Assembly (NCBI GenBank): GCA_049515555.1
Contig: JBEKTY010000105.1
Location: forward strand, 1-38,859
Direction: 5' to 3'
Origin: JBEKTY01 sp049515555
GTDB lineage: Bacteria > Planctomycetota > Planctomycetia > Pirellulales > Thermoguttaceae
Length of the DNA: 38,859 nt
Shown: positions 15,226 through 22,435 of the stretch, piece by piece
Numbering within the stretch: position 1 is the stretch's first letter
Layout: the number at the start of each line of letters is the position of its first letter
Program-made: the position numbers and the translations under genes
Notes under the pieces: model-generated
The model's input: only the letters and a program-made list of their open reading frames with translations
Told to the model about the DNA's origin: nothing
Database searches by the model: none

Positions 15226-15894
15226 TCAATTCGCCCTGGGCGATTGCCCGATCAGCCCCAACGCCCGGTACAGCCGCGGATCGGCCAGGCTACTGACCAC
15301 CAGGCTGGCCGTGCTGAAGTCATGCTGGCGGCTGTGTGCGGCGGGCACGGCCACGGTGAAGGCCCCGGCCGCGGCCGCCGCCCGGCAGCCGTTCTGGCTG
15401 TCTTCCAGCACGAGCATTTCAGGGGGTGGCACGCCGAACCGCCGGGCCGCCAGCAGGTAGACCTCCGGGTCCGGCTTGCCGTGGACGATGTCCTCGGAAG
15501 TCAGAACGAACCGAAACCGCGGCTCCAGGCCGAAAGGCGTGAGACAGGCGCTAGTCAGCCGCCGCCCGCTGCTGGTGGCGATGGCCTTGGGCAGGCCGGC
15601 CCGCTCCAAGGCGGCCAATAACGGCTCCAGGCCCGGCATCATCGCCAGGCGGCCGGGCAGCAGCCGCAAGAAGATCTCGTCCGACTCGCGGGCCAGGGCG
15701 TCCCAGGTTACATCCAGGCCGCACCAGCGGATCATGATTTCAAAACTGGCCCGGGGAGGCACGCCCATCATGGCGTCCTTCAACTCGGGGGAGAATCGGT
15801 GTCCGTGCCGGGCAAGCAGCTCGGTCCCGGCCAGGGTATACACCTCCTCGGTGTTGAACATCAGGCCATCCATGTCGAAGACGACGGCACGCAT
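15226..15894 (-). CDS. HAD hydrolase, phosphatase/beta-phosphoglucomutase-like
   Basis: The 222-residue protein shows all HAD motifs: FDMDGLMFN (Asp7, Asp9) at the N-terminus, motif II TSSGR around residue 107, a Lys in the HGKPDPEVY segment and motif III VLEDSQNGCRAA. The helical cap between motifs I and II (subfamily I) resembles beta-phosphoglucomutase and sugar-phosphate phosphatases. The start ATG is 4 nt after GGAGT, which is the end of a hairpin element shared with the DUF1080 leader. A cytosolic sugar-phosphate role is inferred. Confidence 0.85.
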   Translation of the reverse strand: MRAVVFDMDGLMFNTEEVYTLAGTELLARHGHRFSPELKDAMMGVPPRASFEIMIRWCGLDVTWDALARESDEIFLRLLPGRLAMMPGLEPLLAALERAGLPKAIATSSGRRLTSACLTPFGLEPRFRFVLTSEDIVHGKPDPEVYLLAARRFGVPPPEMLVLEDSQNGCRAAAAAGAFTVAVPAAHSRQHDFSTASLVVSSLADPRLYRALGLIGQSPRAN

Positions 15895-15898
15895 TTAT

Positions 15899-15930
15899 AC
15901 TCCGCACGGTTTGAAATGAGCCGAACCGTA
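15899..15930 (-). promoter_or_regulatory. Conserved 5' hairpin element, copy 2
   Basis: Minus strand TACGGTTCGG...AAACCGTGCGGAGT, with the GGAGT serving as Shine-Dalgarno for the HAD gene. 27 of 32 positions match the copy at 909-940. Differences fall mainly in the loop. Confidence 0.45.
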
Positions 15931-15997
15931 ACAAACGGATAATGATACGATATCGACGGGGGCAGGGGTATGACCTGGGGATCGGCCATCTGGGCGA

Positions 15998-16111
15998 TCA
16001 TGGCTCATCCTCCTCGGGCTCCTCGTCCCAGAAGTCTCCGTACTCGGGCTCCGGCTCTTCCATTTCGTCGTCCAGGGCAAAGGCTTCCCACAGTTCTTCG
16101 TCGTTGAGCAT
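15998..16111 (-). CDS. Small highly acidic protein (37 aa)
   Basis: The ATG at 16111 is preceded by GGGAGG with 6-nt spacing, the best ribosome site in this part of the window, so I prefer it to the longer frame starting near 16186. The product begins MLNDEELWEAF and is more than one third Asp/Glu, ending EEPEEDEP, with a central EPEPEYGDFWDEE. Small acidic proteins of this look occur in planctomycetes; function unknown. An AT-rich upstream region with TTAGTGTACA may hold the promoter. Confidence 0.6.
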   Translation of the reverse strand: MLNDEELWEAFALDDEMEEPEPEYGDFWDEEPEEDEP

Positions 16112-16154
16112 GGCAACCTCCCTCGGGCAAAGGGCCTGGCCTAACATATACTTC

Positions 16155-16164
16155 TGTACACTAA
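16155..16164 (-). promoter_or_regulatory. TTAGTGTACA operator-like motif
   Basis: TTAGTGTACAGAA on the minus strand, upstream of the 37-aa gene. The same TTAGTGTACAAA sequence (opposite strand) overlaps the spacer of the clear promoter at 33130-33158. The core TGTACA is palindromic, so it may bind a dimeric repressor at both sites. Confidence 0.3.
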
Positions 16165-16482
16165 CATAAATGTTGCATGTTTGCAAGATGTAAATTTGGC
16201 CGTTCTTGCCGATTCATGCCGACATCGCCCGGCACATGCCCCGATGGGGTGGGCCACTGGTACCCTGACCGATCGCGAGAACTCTATCGTCCACGGTGTC
16301 GGAAGGGGTTGTGTCGCGCAGGAATGCGCGCCGGCCCGCCGCTTGAGGAGAGGGCTTCCCCGGGCCGATGAGAGAGAGAGAGAAGGGGCCAGATTCAATT
16401 TTCCGCTACCGCCAGAGCGCGTGCTCCGCACAAATTGGATCGCTCCCCTTTTCCACGTCCAGCGTAATCCCAAGGTCGAGCC

Positions 16483-16605
16483 ATGCCTTTGGAACTTATC
16501 TCCGTCGTGCTTGCCTTGACGTTCTTAGGCATCTGCGTCATGGTTGGCGAGATCCTCGTTCACAGTCGAAGGGATCGGACGTCGGGGCGCGCGGGAACGC
16601 TCTGA
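16483..16605 (+). CDS. Possible 40-aa single-pass membrane protein
   Basis: ATG with AAGG 8 nt upstream. The product, MPLELISVVLALTFLGICVM followed by VGEILVHSRRDRTSG and a short end, has one hydrophobic helix (about residues 4-24) and a basic tail, so it would sit N-out or N-in in the membrane. It is too short for composition tests. The 16112-16482 stretch before it has no other gene; a GA run lies near 16368-16384. Confidence 0.4.
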   Translation: MPLELISVVLALTFLGICVMVGEILVHSRRDRTSGRAGTL

Positions 16606-16645
16606 GCGACTGGGGGATTGTGTGCCTCTGAGCGACCGGTACCGC

Positions 16646-17092
16646 TTACCGCAGCCAGCCGTAGTGTAAGATGCCGGTCAGCAACACGACGGCAATCAGC
16701 AGCGGCAAGAGAAGACCCGTCAGCAGTCTGAGCCGCCGGCGGCCGCAAGAGGGCTGTGGCCGCTGGGCCGGTGGTGCGGCCGCCGGTTGGGCGGCGGGCA
16801 GGCTGCGGCACTCTCGGTCAACCACGTCGGCGAAGCGAAGCCGCAGCCCTTGCACCGGAAGCGGCGACCGCTGCGGATCGAACGTGAATCGCAGTCCGCA
16901 CCGCGGGCAGTCGACCGCCGTCGCCCGGAAGTCGCTGAGCACCTCGATCGTCTCGCCGCACAGCCGGCAAGGAACCGGGGTTTTGACTTTCCCCTGCGCC
17001 GCTGGGAAGGGGACAGTCCCGGTTTCGTCGGACGAAAATGGGGACAGTTCCCGAGCCACGTTCTTCCAGAGGTTGACCGCTGGCCGGGTCAT
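16646..17092 (-). CDS. Zinc-ribbon protein with C-terminal membrane anchor
   Basis: The 148-residue protein has a CRLCGE...CPRCGLRF zinc ribbon (about 42-68) and a Pro/Ala linker, then a single transmembrane segment LLTGLLLPLLIAVVLLTGIL before a short GWLR end. Residues ~13-30 (ELSPFSSDETGTVPF) are encoded by a GGGACTGTCCC-type dispersed repeat, so the true start may be further in or the N-terminus may have been remodelled. It begins 6 nt after the stop of the 110-aa gene, so the two are likely cotranscribed. Function unknown. Confidence 0.65.
   Translation of the reverse strand: MTRPAVNLWKNVARELSPFSSDETGTVPFPAAQGKVKTPVPCRLCGETIEVLSDFRATAVDCPRCGLRFTFDPQRSPLPVQGLRLRFADVVDRECRSLPAAQPAAAPPAQRPQPSCGRRRLRLLTGLLLPLLIAVVLLTGILHYGWLR
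17009..17053. repeat. GGGACTGTCCC-type palindromic repeat, copy 1
   Basis: GGGGACAGTCCC, then TTTCGTC-G-GACGAAAA, then TGGGGACAGTTCCC. A second copy lies at 32859-32902. This copy is inside the N-terminal coding part of the zinc-ribbon gene. Confidence 0.75.
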
Positions 17093-17098
17093 GGTCCG

Positions 17099-17431
17099 TC
17101 AGGCCGCCTCGGAGGTGGTCTTCACGTCGGCCCAGGATCGCTTGTATTGGAGGGCTTCGAGCAATTCGGTCAAGGTTAGCGTCCGGTTTTCGAGTTCCAG
17201 GGGGATTTCCATGCCCGGATCGCAGACCAGATCGACCGTGCCGTCCTCGCCGACGAGCTCGTCCAGTTCACGCAGCAGGCCGTCCTGGACCGCCTGGCGG
17301 ACCAGGTGGCCGCGGGTGGCCGAGACGTCGCCGGCCTTATCGCCGAGGCTGTCGGCGGCTCGTTTCGCCAGGGCCGGCAGGTATTCGCTGGGGATTTCAA
17401 TCACTTTGGGAACATAAACTTTGACTTGCAT
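17099..17431 (-). CDS. Conserved-looking hypothetical (110 aa)
   Basis: The product begins MQVKVYVPKVIEIPSEYLPAL, has a helical middle (LAKRAADSLGDKAGD...RQAVQDGLLRELDELVGEDG) and an acidic/hydrophobic end (VDLVCDPGMEIPLELENRTL). I do not recognise the family. ATG at 17431 has AGGAG about 10 nt upstream. It precedes the zinc-ribbon membrane gene by 6 nt. It lies downstream of the glycosyltransferases on the same strand and may be the tail of that transcript, although an inverted repeat at 17615-17698 intervenes. Confidence 0.6.
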   Translation of the reverse strand: MQVKVYVPKVIEIPSEYLPALAKRAADSLGDKAGDVSATRGHLVRQAVQDGLLRELDELVGEDGTVDLVCDPGMEIPLELENRTLTLTELLEALQYKRSWADVKTTSEAA

Positions 17432-17614
17432 AGCAGCATGGCTCCTGCATGGCGGACCACGTCCCCCCCTGCTGTGGCATCAAACGACCGACCTTCCCAA
17501 CTCGTGCCGAGACAGGGGCACACATACGGCTATCGGCAAGCGGCTTCTAGGGATTGCACCGATTTTTCCCGTTTTTCAGAGGTGGCCGGAAATTGGTCCA
17601 TCCTGACTATCCGT

Positions 17615-17698
17615 ATTCCTCTCGCTCCCGCGAGAGGGCCGGGCAGAGATGCTATCGCCCTTGCGACCTTCTCCGACCTCTCGCGGAGCGAGAGGAAT
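17615..17698. repeat. Long inverted repeat with CTCTCGC arms
   Basis: Arms ATTCCTCTCGCTCC..GCGAGAGG (17615-17637) and its inverse (17677-17698) pair almost perfectly around ~39 nt; each arm is itself palindromic (CTCTCGC/GCGAGAG). It touches the stop of the glycosyltransferase gene (17700). A similar design is at 33337-33391. Confidence 0.7.
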
Positions 17699-17699
17699 A

Positions 17700-18554
17700 C
17701 TATTGGCGCGCGGCCTGCTCCAGCGCGCGGACGATGGTGGCCACGATGCGGCCGGTATCGAACAGCGCGGCGGCCCGTCGGGCGACCTCTTCCCGGTCGA
17801 ATTGATGGCAGAGGGCCACTGCCTGCTGGCAGGCGTGCGGGTCGAAGCGATCGACCGAAACGCCCGTGTGGCCGGGCTCGATGAACGGCGCCCCGGTTGG
17901 AATCCCGACCGCCGGGCAGCCGGCCAGCAGGATTTCGGCCAGTGCCAGCGGGCCGCGATCGTCCTCGGAGCCATAGAGGCAACAGCGGGCGGTGCGGGCC
18001 AGCTCCATCAGCCGCTCGCGGCGATAGCGGCCGTAGCGGACCCGGACGTTGCGGGGCCAAGTCTGGCCCAGCCGATCGATCGTCTCCCGCAGCGGCCCGG
18101 ACTTCTCGTAAACCAGCAGGTCATATTCCGCCGGCAGCGGGCCGTCCGGCCGCGGATCGATGGGGTAGGGCCAGATCACGATGGGGGCCCGGTTGGCCGG
18201 GCCGCGGTACTCCTCGATCAAGCGGCGATACCACTCCGACTCGGTGAACAGCAGGCAGCAGCTTGCCGCCTGGCAGATTTCGCACTCGGCCGAGGTTCGG
18301 CAGGGGTGGCGGCTATCATCGAACAGGACATTGGGCCCGGCGATGAACGGTTGCCCGGTCCTGGCACACAGCGCCGCGGTTTCGCGGTCTTCCCAGCACC
18401 AGAACCAGGGGATTTCGCCGTTGTGCAAGGGGCCGCCGATCCGCAGCCAGTGGGGCGCCTGTTGACGCAGGGCGCGTTGCAGAGCGAATTGCCCGTTCCC
18501 CGGCCCGCGGCCGCTGGGCGCCGACACCGCTCGAATCAGACGAATGGTTCGCAT
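17700..18554 (-). CDS. Glycosyltransferase, GT4-like
   Basis: The 284-residue protein has a C-terminal GT-B donor half: RVRYGRYRRERLMELARTARCCLYGSEDDRGPLALAEILLAGCPAVGIPTGAPFIEPGHTGVSV contains the E-x7-E type element (about 195-240) of GT4 enzymes. The N-terminal half has several Cys (CRTSAECEICQAASCC) of unclear role. The ATG at 18554 is preferred; a TTG at 18566 is an alternative and neither has a strong Shine-Dalgarno. Third of three glycosyltransferases that follow the phage-like genes. Confidence 0.75.
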   Translation of the reverse strand: MRTIRLIRAVSAPSGRGPGNGQFALQRALRQQAPHWLRIGGPLHNGEIPWFWCWEDRETAALCARTGQPFIAGPNVLFDDSRHPCRTSAECEICQAASCCLLFTESEWYRRLIEEYRGPANRAPIVIWPYPIDPRPDGPLPAEYDLLVYEKSGPLRETIDRLGQTWPRNVRVRYGRYRRERLMELARTARCCLYGSEDDRGPLALAEILLAGCPAVGIPTGAPFIEPGHTGVSVDRFDPHACQQAVALCHQFDREEVARRAAALFDTGRIVATIVRALEQAARQ

Positions 18555-18612
18555 GAGGGTAATCAAGCGTTCAGGGGCGACTGCCCCAAGTTGTTACTCG
18601 GCCGATCCTAAT

Positions 18613-18711
18613 ATTACTGCGCAGGTTGTTAAGTTAGGTAAAGTTCGGGTGCCGTAAGTCCTTTGGCAGCGTTTGCCCTATCTTGCCCATTTTGAAAGCC
18701 TGCGCAGTAAT
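18613..18711. repeat. 13-bp inverted repeat ATTACTGCGCAGG
   Basis: Exact arms at 18613-18625 and 18699-18711 bracket 73 nt of lower GC. The right arm touches the stop of the GT2 gene. It could be a terminator-like structure or a small nonautonomous element; no ORF is inside. Confidence 0.6.
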
Positions 18712-18712
18712 C

Positions 18713-19426
18713 CTAAAACACCCGCGGGTGGATTCCCGGCAGGATTCTTGGGTTTCGCAAGTCGACGGCCGGAGGCGTGTCGAAGATCAAGGGAGTTTTT
18801 TCGGCCGCACGGTGTCCCAGCCGCTCGTAACCATCGGGTCCCAGGCCGGACAGATGCCACGGGCCGCCCCAGACATAGACGTAGAACGGCGGAAAGCCCA
18901 GCGCGCAGGGATCGGCCTCGGCGGTGCCCGCGTCGGCCAAGCGGCGGGCCAGGGCCTGGTCCTCGCCGTTGTTGATGGCCGGGTAACCGCCCTGTCGCTG
19001 GAACAGATCGCGGCGGTAGGCCCAACCGCCGTGGAACAAGCCGCCGGTGCGGTGCTGTTTCAGGCCGCCGCCGGCTTGGGGATGCAGGACCAGCGAGGGT
19101 CGCGACCAGGCCGCGCACTCCAGGGCGGCGACCGAGGCCGACAGGGCCCAGGGCAGATACAAGTCGTCGTCGTCCCAGACGGCCAGGGCGTCGGCGCCGG
19201 CGGCCAGGGCGGCGGCCGCGTTCCGCTTCTCGCCCAGCGTGGCATAGCGCCGGCAAATCGAGATCAGCCGCCAGCCCCGGCCCCGCTGGCTCTCGTACTG
19301 CCCGGCGTCGTCCAGAACGATCAGTTCCCGCTTGTCGGGCGGATAATCCTGCTCCAGAAAACAGCGGATCATCCAGCCCAGTTGCCGGGGGCGGAGGTAC
19401 GTGACGCAGATTGCCGCGATGTTCAT
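18713..19426 (-). CDS. Glycosyltransferase family 2-like
   Basis: The start MNIAAICVTYLRPRQL at 19426 is typical of GT-A family 2 enzymes; the longer frame would add residues encoded by a dispersed repeat and is rejected. The 237 residues include LIVLDDAGQY, GEKRNAAAALAAGADALAVWDDDDLYLPWAL (DxD-type metal site at about 88-92) and a C-terminal HGGWAYRRDLFQRQGGYPAINNGEDQALARRL acceptor-side motif with ED. It should add a sugar in the cytoplasm; acceptor unknown. Confidence 0.85.
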   Translation of the reverse strand: MNIAAICVTYLRPRQLGWMIRCFLEQDYPPDKRELIVLDDAGQYESQRGRGWRLISICRRYATLGEKRNAAAALAAGADALAVWDDDDLYLPWALSASVAALECAAWSRPSLVLHPQAGGGLKQHRTGGLFHGGWAYRRDLFQRQGGYPAINNGEDQALARRLADAGTAEADPCALGFPPFYVYVWGGPWHLSGLGPDGYERLGHRAAEKTPLIFDTPPAVDLRNPRILPGIHPRVF

Positions 19427-19465
19427 GTGAGGTTCTTCGATTGGAGGTGATGGTTGGCGCGAGTT

Positions 19466-19588
19466 GTCCCCCTCTCCCTCCGGGAGAGGGCCGGGGTGAG
19501 GGGAGCCTGCGTTGGCCACGAAAACCGGAGATGCAAACCCCTCACCAAGTTCCCCTCACCCGAACCCTCTCCCGGAGGGAGAGGGGAC
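19466..19588. repeat. Paired CTCTCCC palindromes in inverted orientation, copies 4 and 5
   Basis: Two copies of the palindromic repeat (19466-19504 and 19551-19588) face each other around ~46 nt (CCTGCGTTGGCCACGAAAA onward). The same arrangement occurs at 36926-37042, and the left half with the same centre (CCTGCGTTGGTCACGAAAA) begins at 38774, running off the window. The unit is therefore ~120 bp with inverted ends. The right copy supplies the last codons of the next gene. Confidence 0.8.
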
Positions 19589-20638
19589 CTTGAGTCCTGC
19601 GTCTGTCGCCAAGGAGCCGAACAGCTCCAGCCAGGCTTGGCCGATGACCGTGGGATCGGCCAGTTGCTCGATTAGCGCGGCCCGCGCCTGCCGGGCGATC
19701 GCCAGCCGGTGCTCCTCGTCGTAAGCCAGGCGGGCGGTGTAGTAGGCCAGCTCGTCGTCGGTGTGGGCCAGATAACCCGTCTGGCCGTGCCGGATCATTT
19801 CGTTCCATCCCCCCTGGGCCTCGGCCACGACGGGCACGCCGGCGGCCATGGCCTCCAGTCCCACGCGGGGCCAGTTTTCCACGGCGGCGTCGTTACGGGC
19901 AAGCAAGGCATGGAGCGTCTGGAGGAACGGCCCGACCGGCAGCGAGCCGGCGGCGAAGCACTTGGCCCACGGCGGCGGCGGACCCACGCGGGCCTCGACC
20001 TGCGAGCCCCAGCCCAACACGCGGGCGGCAAGCGGGTGCGGAACCCGCCCCAAAATCCGCCACAGATTGGGGGCGAACTTGTCGGGCTCGGCCCGGCTGA
20101 TGCGCCCCACGGTGAACGCTTCGCCGGGGGCGTGCGGCCGCGGCTGGAAGGGAAACTCCTCCGCGCCCAGCGCACCGCGAAGCACCACGCCCTGCCGCGG
20201 CTGGAAACCATAACGCCGCAGTTGCGGCACAAGCTGGTCCCGCTGGTAGCGGCTTTGGAACACGTGCCGGTCGAACGTGCCTAGGCGGCGATACAGGAGC
20301 CGCTCGGCCGGGAACAGCCAGTTCATGCAGGACACCCACACGGTGCGGCAGCCGAGTTCGCGGAGCCGCCGGCCGCAGGCCAGGAACTGCAAGTTGCACA
20401 TGCCGACGACAATCCCTTCGGGCAAACCGGCCACCGCGCGGAGCGTGTCCGGCCCGGCCGAAATGGTCCGGCAGCCGATTGCATCCAGGCGTGCCTGCCA
20501 GGGCGGGTCGGCCTTCCAGGTCGGCACCAACGTCACGTCGCAGCCCAAGTGCCGCCAGAGCTTGACGGTATGCCACAGCTCCGTGTTGGCGCCGCCGACG
20601 TGACCGGGGTATCCCAGCACGAACACGCTTACGGCCAT
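19556..20638 (-). CDS. Glycosyltransferase, GT4-like
   Basis: The ATG at 20638 (MAVSVFVLGYPGHVGGANTE) begins the recognisable GT-B fold with its glycine-rich N-terminal loop; the longer frame overlaps another gene. The 360-residue protein has FTVGRISRAEPDKFAPNLWRIL (start of donor domain) and ENWPRVGLEAMAAGVPVVAEAQGGWNEMIRHGQTGYL (GT4 E-x7-E element). The final residues LKVPSPSGRGFG come from the palindromic repeat. It overlaps the preceding Cys-rich gene by 10 nt, so translation is coupled to the phage-like operon side. Confidence 0.85.
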   Translation of the reverse strand: MAVSVFVLGYPGHVGGANTELWHTVKLWRHLGCDVTLVPTWKADPPWQARLDAIGCRTISAGPDTLRAVAGLPEGIVVGMCNLQFLACGRRLRELGCRTVWVSCMNWLFPAERLLYRRLGTFDRHVFQSRYQRDQLVPQLRRYGFQPRQGVVLRGALGAEEFPFQPRPHAPGEAFTVGRISRAEPDKFAPNLWRILGRVPHPLAARVLGWGSQVEARVGPPPPWAKCFAAGSLPVGPFLQTLHALLARNDAAVENWPRVGLEAMAAGVPVVAEAQGGWNEMIRHGQTGYLAHTDDELAYYTARLAYDEEHRLAIARQARAALIEQLADPTVIGQAWLELFGSLATDAGLKVPSPSGRGFG

Positions 20639-20949
20639 CGATTGCATCTCCCGTAGGCCAGCACCGCGCGCCATGTCTGCCAGCGTCGGCCGCAACGGCC
20701 GCGGGTGCAGCCGTGGGCATACTCGTCGCAGACGCAGCAGCGGGCCACCAAGCGGCTCAACTCCTCGGCGCTCCGCGGGCAATCGGGGCAGAAGACGCGA
20801 ATGCTGGCCAGTATTTGCTCCGGCACCTGCGCGGCCGGCGGGCCGCAGTTCCTTCCGGCCCGCTCCGGCAGCGTCCGCCGCCGCTGGGGATCGCACGCCG
20901 GACAATACCAGCGGCCGGAGTCGAGCTGCGTCAGTTCGCAGAACTGCAT
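20629..20949 (-). CDS. Cys-rich, probable zinc-binding small protein (106 aa)
   Basis: The product starts MQFCELTQLDSGRWYCPAC and has further Cys in NCG, FCPDC, CCVCDEYAHGC, so two zinc knuckles are plausible. I recall similar short proteins in planctomycete phage-like loci but no function. It links the tail genes with the glycosyltransferases: it follows the last tail gene and overlaps the GT4 gene by 10 nt. The upstream 120 nt is a heptamer repeat. Confidence 0.65.
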   Translation of the reverse strand: MQFCELTQLDSGRWYCPACDPQRRRTLPERAGRNCGPPAAQVPEQILASIRVFCPDCPRSAEELSRLVARCCVCDEYAHGCTRGRCGRRWQTWRAVLAYGRCNRWP

Positions 20950-20961
20950 ATGGTTGCCATC

Positions 20962-21073
20962 AGGAGTTAGAAGTTAGGAGTTAGGAGTTAGGAGTTAGAA
21001 GAAACGCGAGCAGGCCGGGCCTCCCGGCCCGGCTTCCGAATTCCAACTCCTAACTCCTGACTTCTAACTCCTA
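20962..21073. repeat. GTTAGGA heptamer array with inverted partner
   Basis: Four or more units of AGTTAGGA-type 7-mers (20962-21000), then a GC-rich hairpin (GGGCCTCCCGGCCC), then the inverted array CTAACTCCTGACTTCTAACTCC (21042-21073). Period is 7. The right arm reaches the last codon of the next gene. Confidence 0.85.
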
Positions 21074-21712
21074 TGCACTCACGCTGCACGTTGCTCCGGG
21101 CGCGCTGCAAAAGCCCGTCGAGTCCACGTAAGGAAGACTCACATTGCTCAGTTGCGTGCAATCGTAGGGCTCGCTTTGATTGTCTTCCTGGAACTGGAAC
21201 AACACCGAAACACAGCCGAGACTATTGCCCAACACGGCGGCAATCATTCTTGTGCCCGCGACGCCGCCGAAATTCCAGTAGATGGAGAGGCTGAGATCGA
21301 GCGTGGCGGGGCCCATGTTACAGACGCACATCGGCACCTCGAACGCGCCGTGGTAGGTGATAGCGCTTTGCCGGACGCCGCCGAGAATCGTCTCCACGCA
21401 ATCGCCGGCCTTGGTCACTACCCACGATCCGTTGGCAGCGGTGCAATCACTGCACCACGGACCGTTCTGAATGCCTGCCAAGGTGAGGGTCAGCTCGCTG
21501 GGATACTGCTTGTTCCTGCAGGCTTCGCAGACGTTGCAGCACAAGGGACAGGGAAGGAACCGCCAGGGACCAAGGCGGAGGGCGAAAGGCGGAAGGCGGA
21601 AGGGGAAGAGAGTGGGGAGTGTCGAGTGGGGAGTGAGGAGCGGGGGAGCGAGCGCGCGGAACAGCCCTTTCCTCGTTCGTGCCAGGATTGCCCGCCACTC
21701 ACCACTCATCAC
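21071..21712 (-). CDS. Cys-rich phage-like structural protein (213 aa)
   Basis: The C-terminal ~160 residues are ordered: CPLCCNVCEACRNKQYPSEL, LTLTLAGIQNGPWCSDCTAANGSW, then beta-type sequence to the end. This SELTLTLAG...C..C..LNG-like pattern recurs in virion-associated proteins. The first ~55 residues (HSTLPTLFPFRLPPFALRLGPW) are translated from heptamer repeats and are probably not an original domain. Start is uncertain: GTG at 21712 has GGAGG upstream, ATG at 21709 follows. Last structural gene of the cluster, so a tail-tip or receptor role is guessed. Confidence 0.55.
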   Translation of the reverse strand: MMSGEWRAILARTRKGLFRALAPPLLTPHSTLPTLFPFRLPPFALRLGPWRFLPCPLCCNVCEACRNKQYPSELTLTLAGIQNGPWCSDCTAANGSWVVTKAGDCVETILGGVRQSAITYHGAFEVPMCVCNMGPATLDLSLSIYWNFGGVAGTRMIAAVLGNSLGCVSVLFQFQEDNQSEPYDCTQLSNVSLPYVDSTGFCSAPGATCSVSA

Positions 21713-21727
21713 TCACCACTCCCTCCT
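21573..21727. repeat. Heptamer arrays inside the 5' part of the last structural gene
   Basis: AAGGCGG 7-mers (21573-21610), GAGTGGG 7-mers (21610-21656) and, inverted, CACTCAC 7-mers (21694-21727). The last two are inverse partners. They code for the N-terminus of the 213-aa protein. Confidence 0.75.
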
Positions 21728-22428
21728 CAGCACGCCGCGGCTGTCACCCACCACAGGCCGTCCTGGGGAAAGAACTCGACCTTGACTTTGGTGCCGGCGG
21801 GCAGATTGCCGCCTGGGGCTAGGAGCCAATCGTAAGCGGTGACGTCGAGGCCCGAACTGCCTCCTCCCCACCAGAGCTGTGCGGTGGCGCTGCCGCCGGC
21901 AACGAGTTGCTGGTTTAGCGTAGCCCAGCAGGCCACATAATAGGGCGGCCCCTGGAGCGCCTCCCAACGACCGCTCTGGCGATTGAAGAGGCCCAGCAAG
22001 CGGGTTCCGACTTGGGCCACGGGCGGGCCCATGGCATAACCGTCGGCATTCCGCGGAGCGAGCGGAAACCAGATCGTCGTCGTCGCCGGGTTGTCGCTGA
22101 TCTGGTCGCTACGGATCGGCTCGCCCGTCGCGCTCTCGTCGGCCGCCTGGTGCTGAGAGCACCAAACGGGTTTGGCCTGGGCGTAAGGCGTGCACTCACG
22201 GTCGAAATAGCCCTCCGCCGCGCCGACCAGCTCGGGGTAGATCACCGGAGCGACCAGCTCGAACAGTGCCAGCCGGGCTTCCGCCGCGGGATGAAACGTC
22301 AGGCCGGCGGCGCCGAACTGGGCCTGGCCGACCGCGCCGGGCCGCCCAAGGGCGTTGATCTGCTCGACGAGCAGGTTCTGCCCGGCCGCGCTGAGAGGAT
22401 CGCCGGATCGCACGTAAGCAAGCGTCAT
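21727..22428 (-). CDS. Phage-like structural protein (233 aa)
   Basis: The product starts MTLAYVRSGDPLSAAGQNLLVEQINAL, a pattern of virion-associated proteins with an N-terminal helical anchor. It continues with a beta-rich part (TTTIWFPLAP, GLFNRQSGRWEALQGPPYYVAC) and ends KVEFFPQDGLWWVTAAAC. I recognise no named domain. Position after the distal tail candidate suggests tail tip. A TGA-GGAGGG junction ties it to the next gene. Confidence 0.6.
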   Translation of the reverse strand: MTLAYVRSGDPLSAAGQNLLVEQINALGRPGAVGQAQFGAAGLTFHPAAEARLALFELVAPVIYPELVGAAEGYFDRECTPYAQAKPVWCSQHQAADESATGEPIRSDQISDNPATTTIWFPLAPRNADGYAMGPPVAQVGTRLLGLFNRQSGRWEALQGPPYYVACWATLNQQLVAGGSATAQLWWGGGSSGLDVTAYDWLLAPGGNLPAGTKVKVEFFPQDGLWWVTAAAC

Positions 22429-22435
22429 GGCAGCG

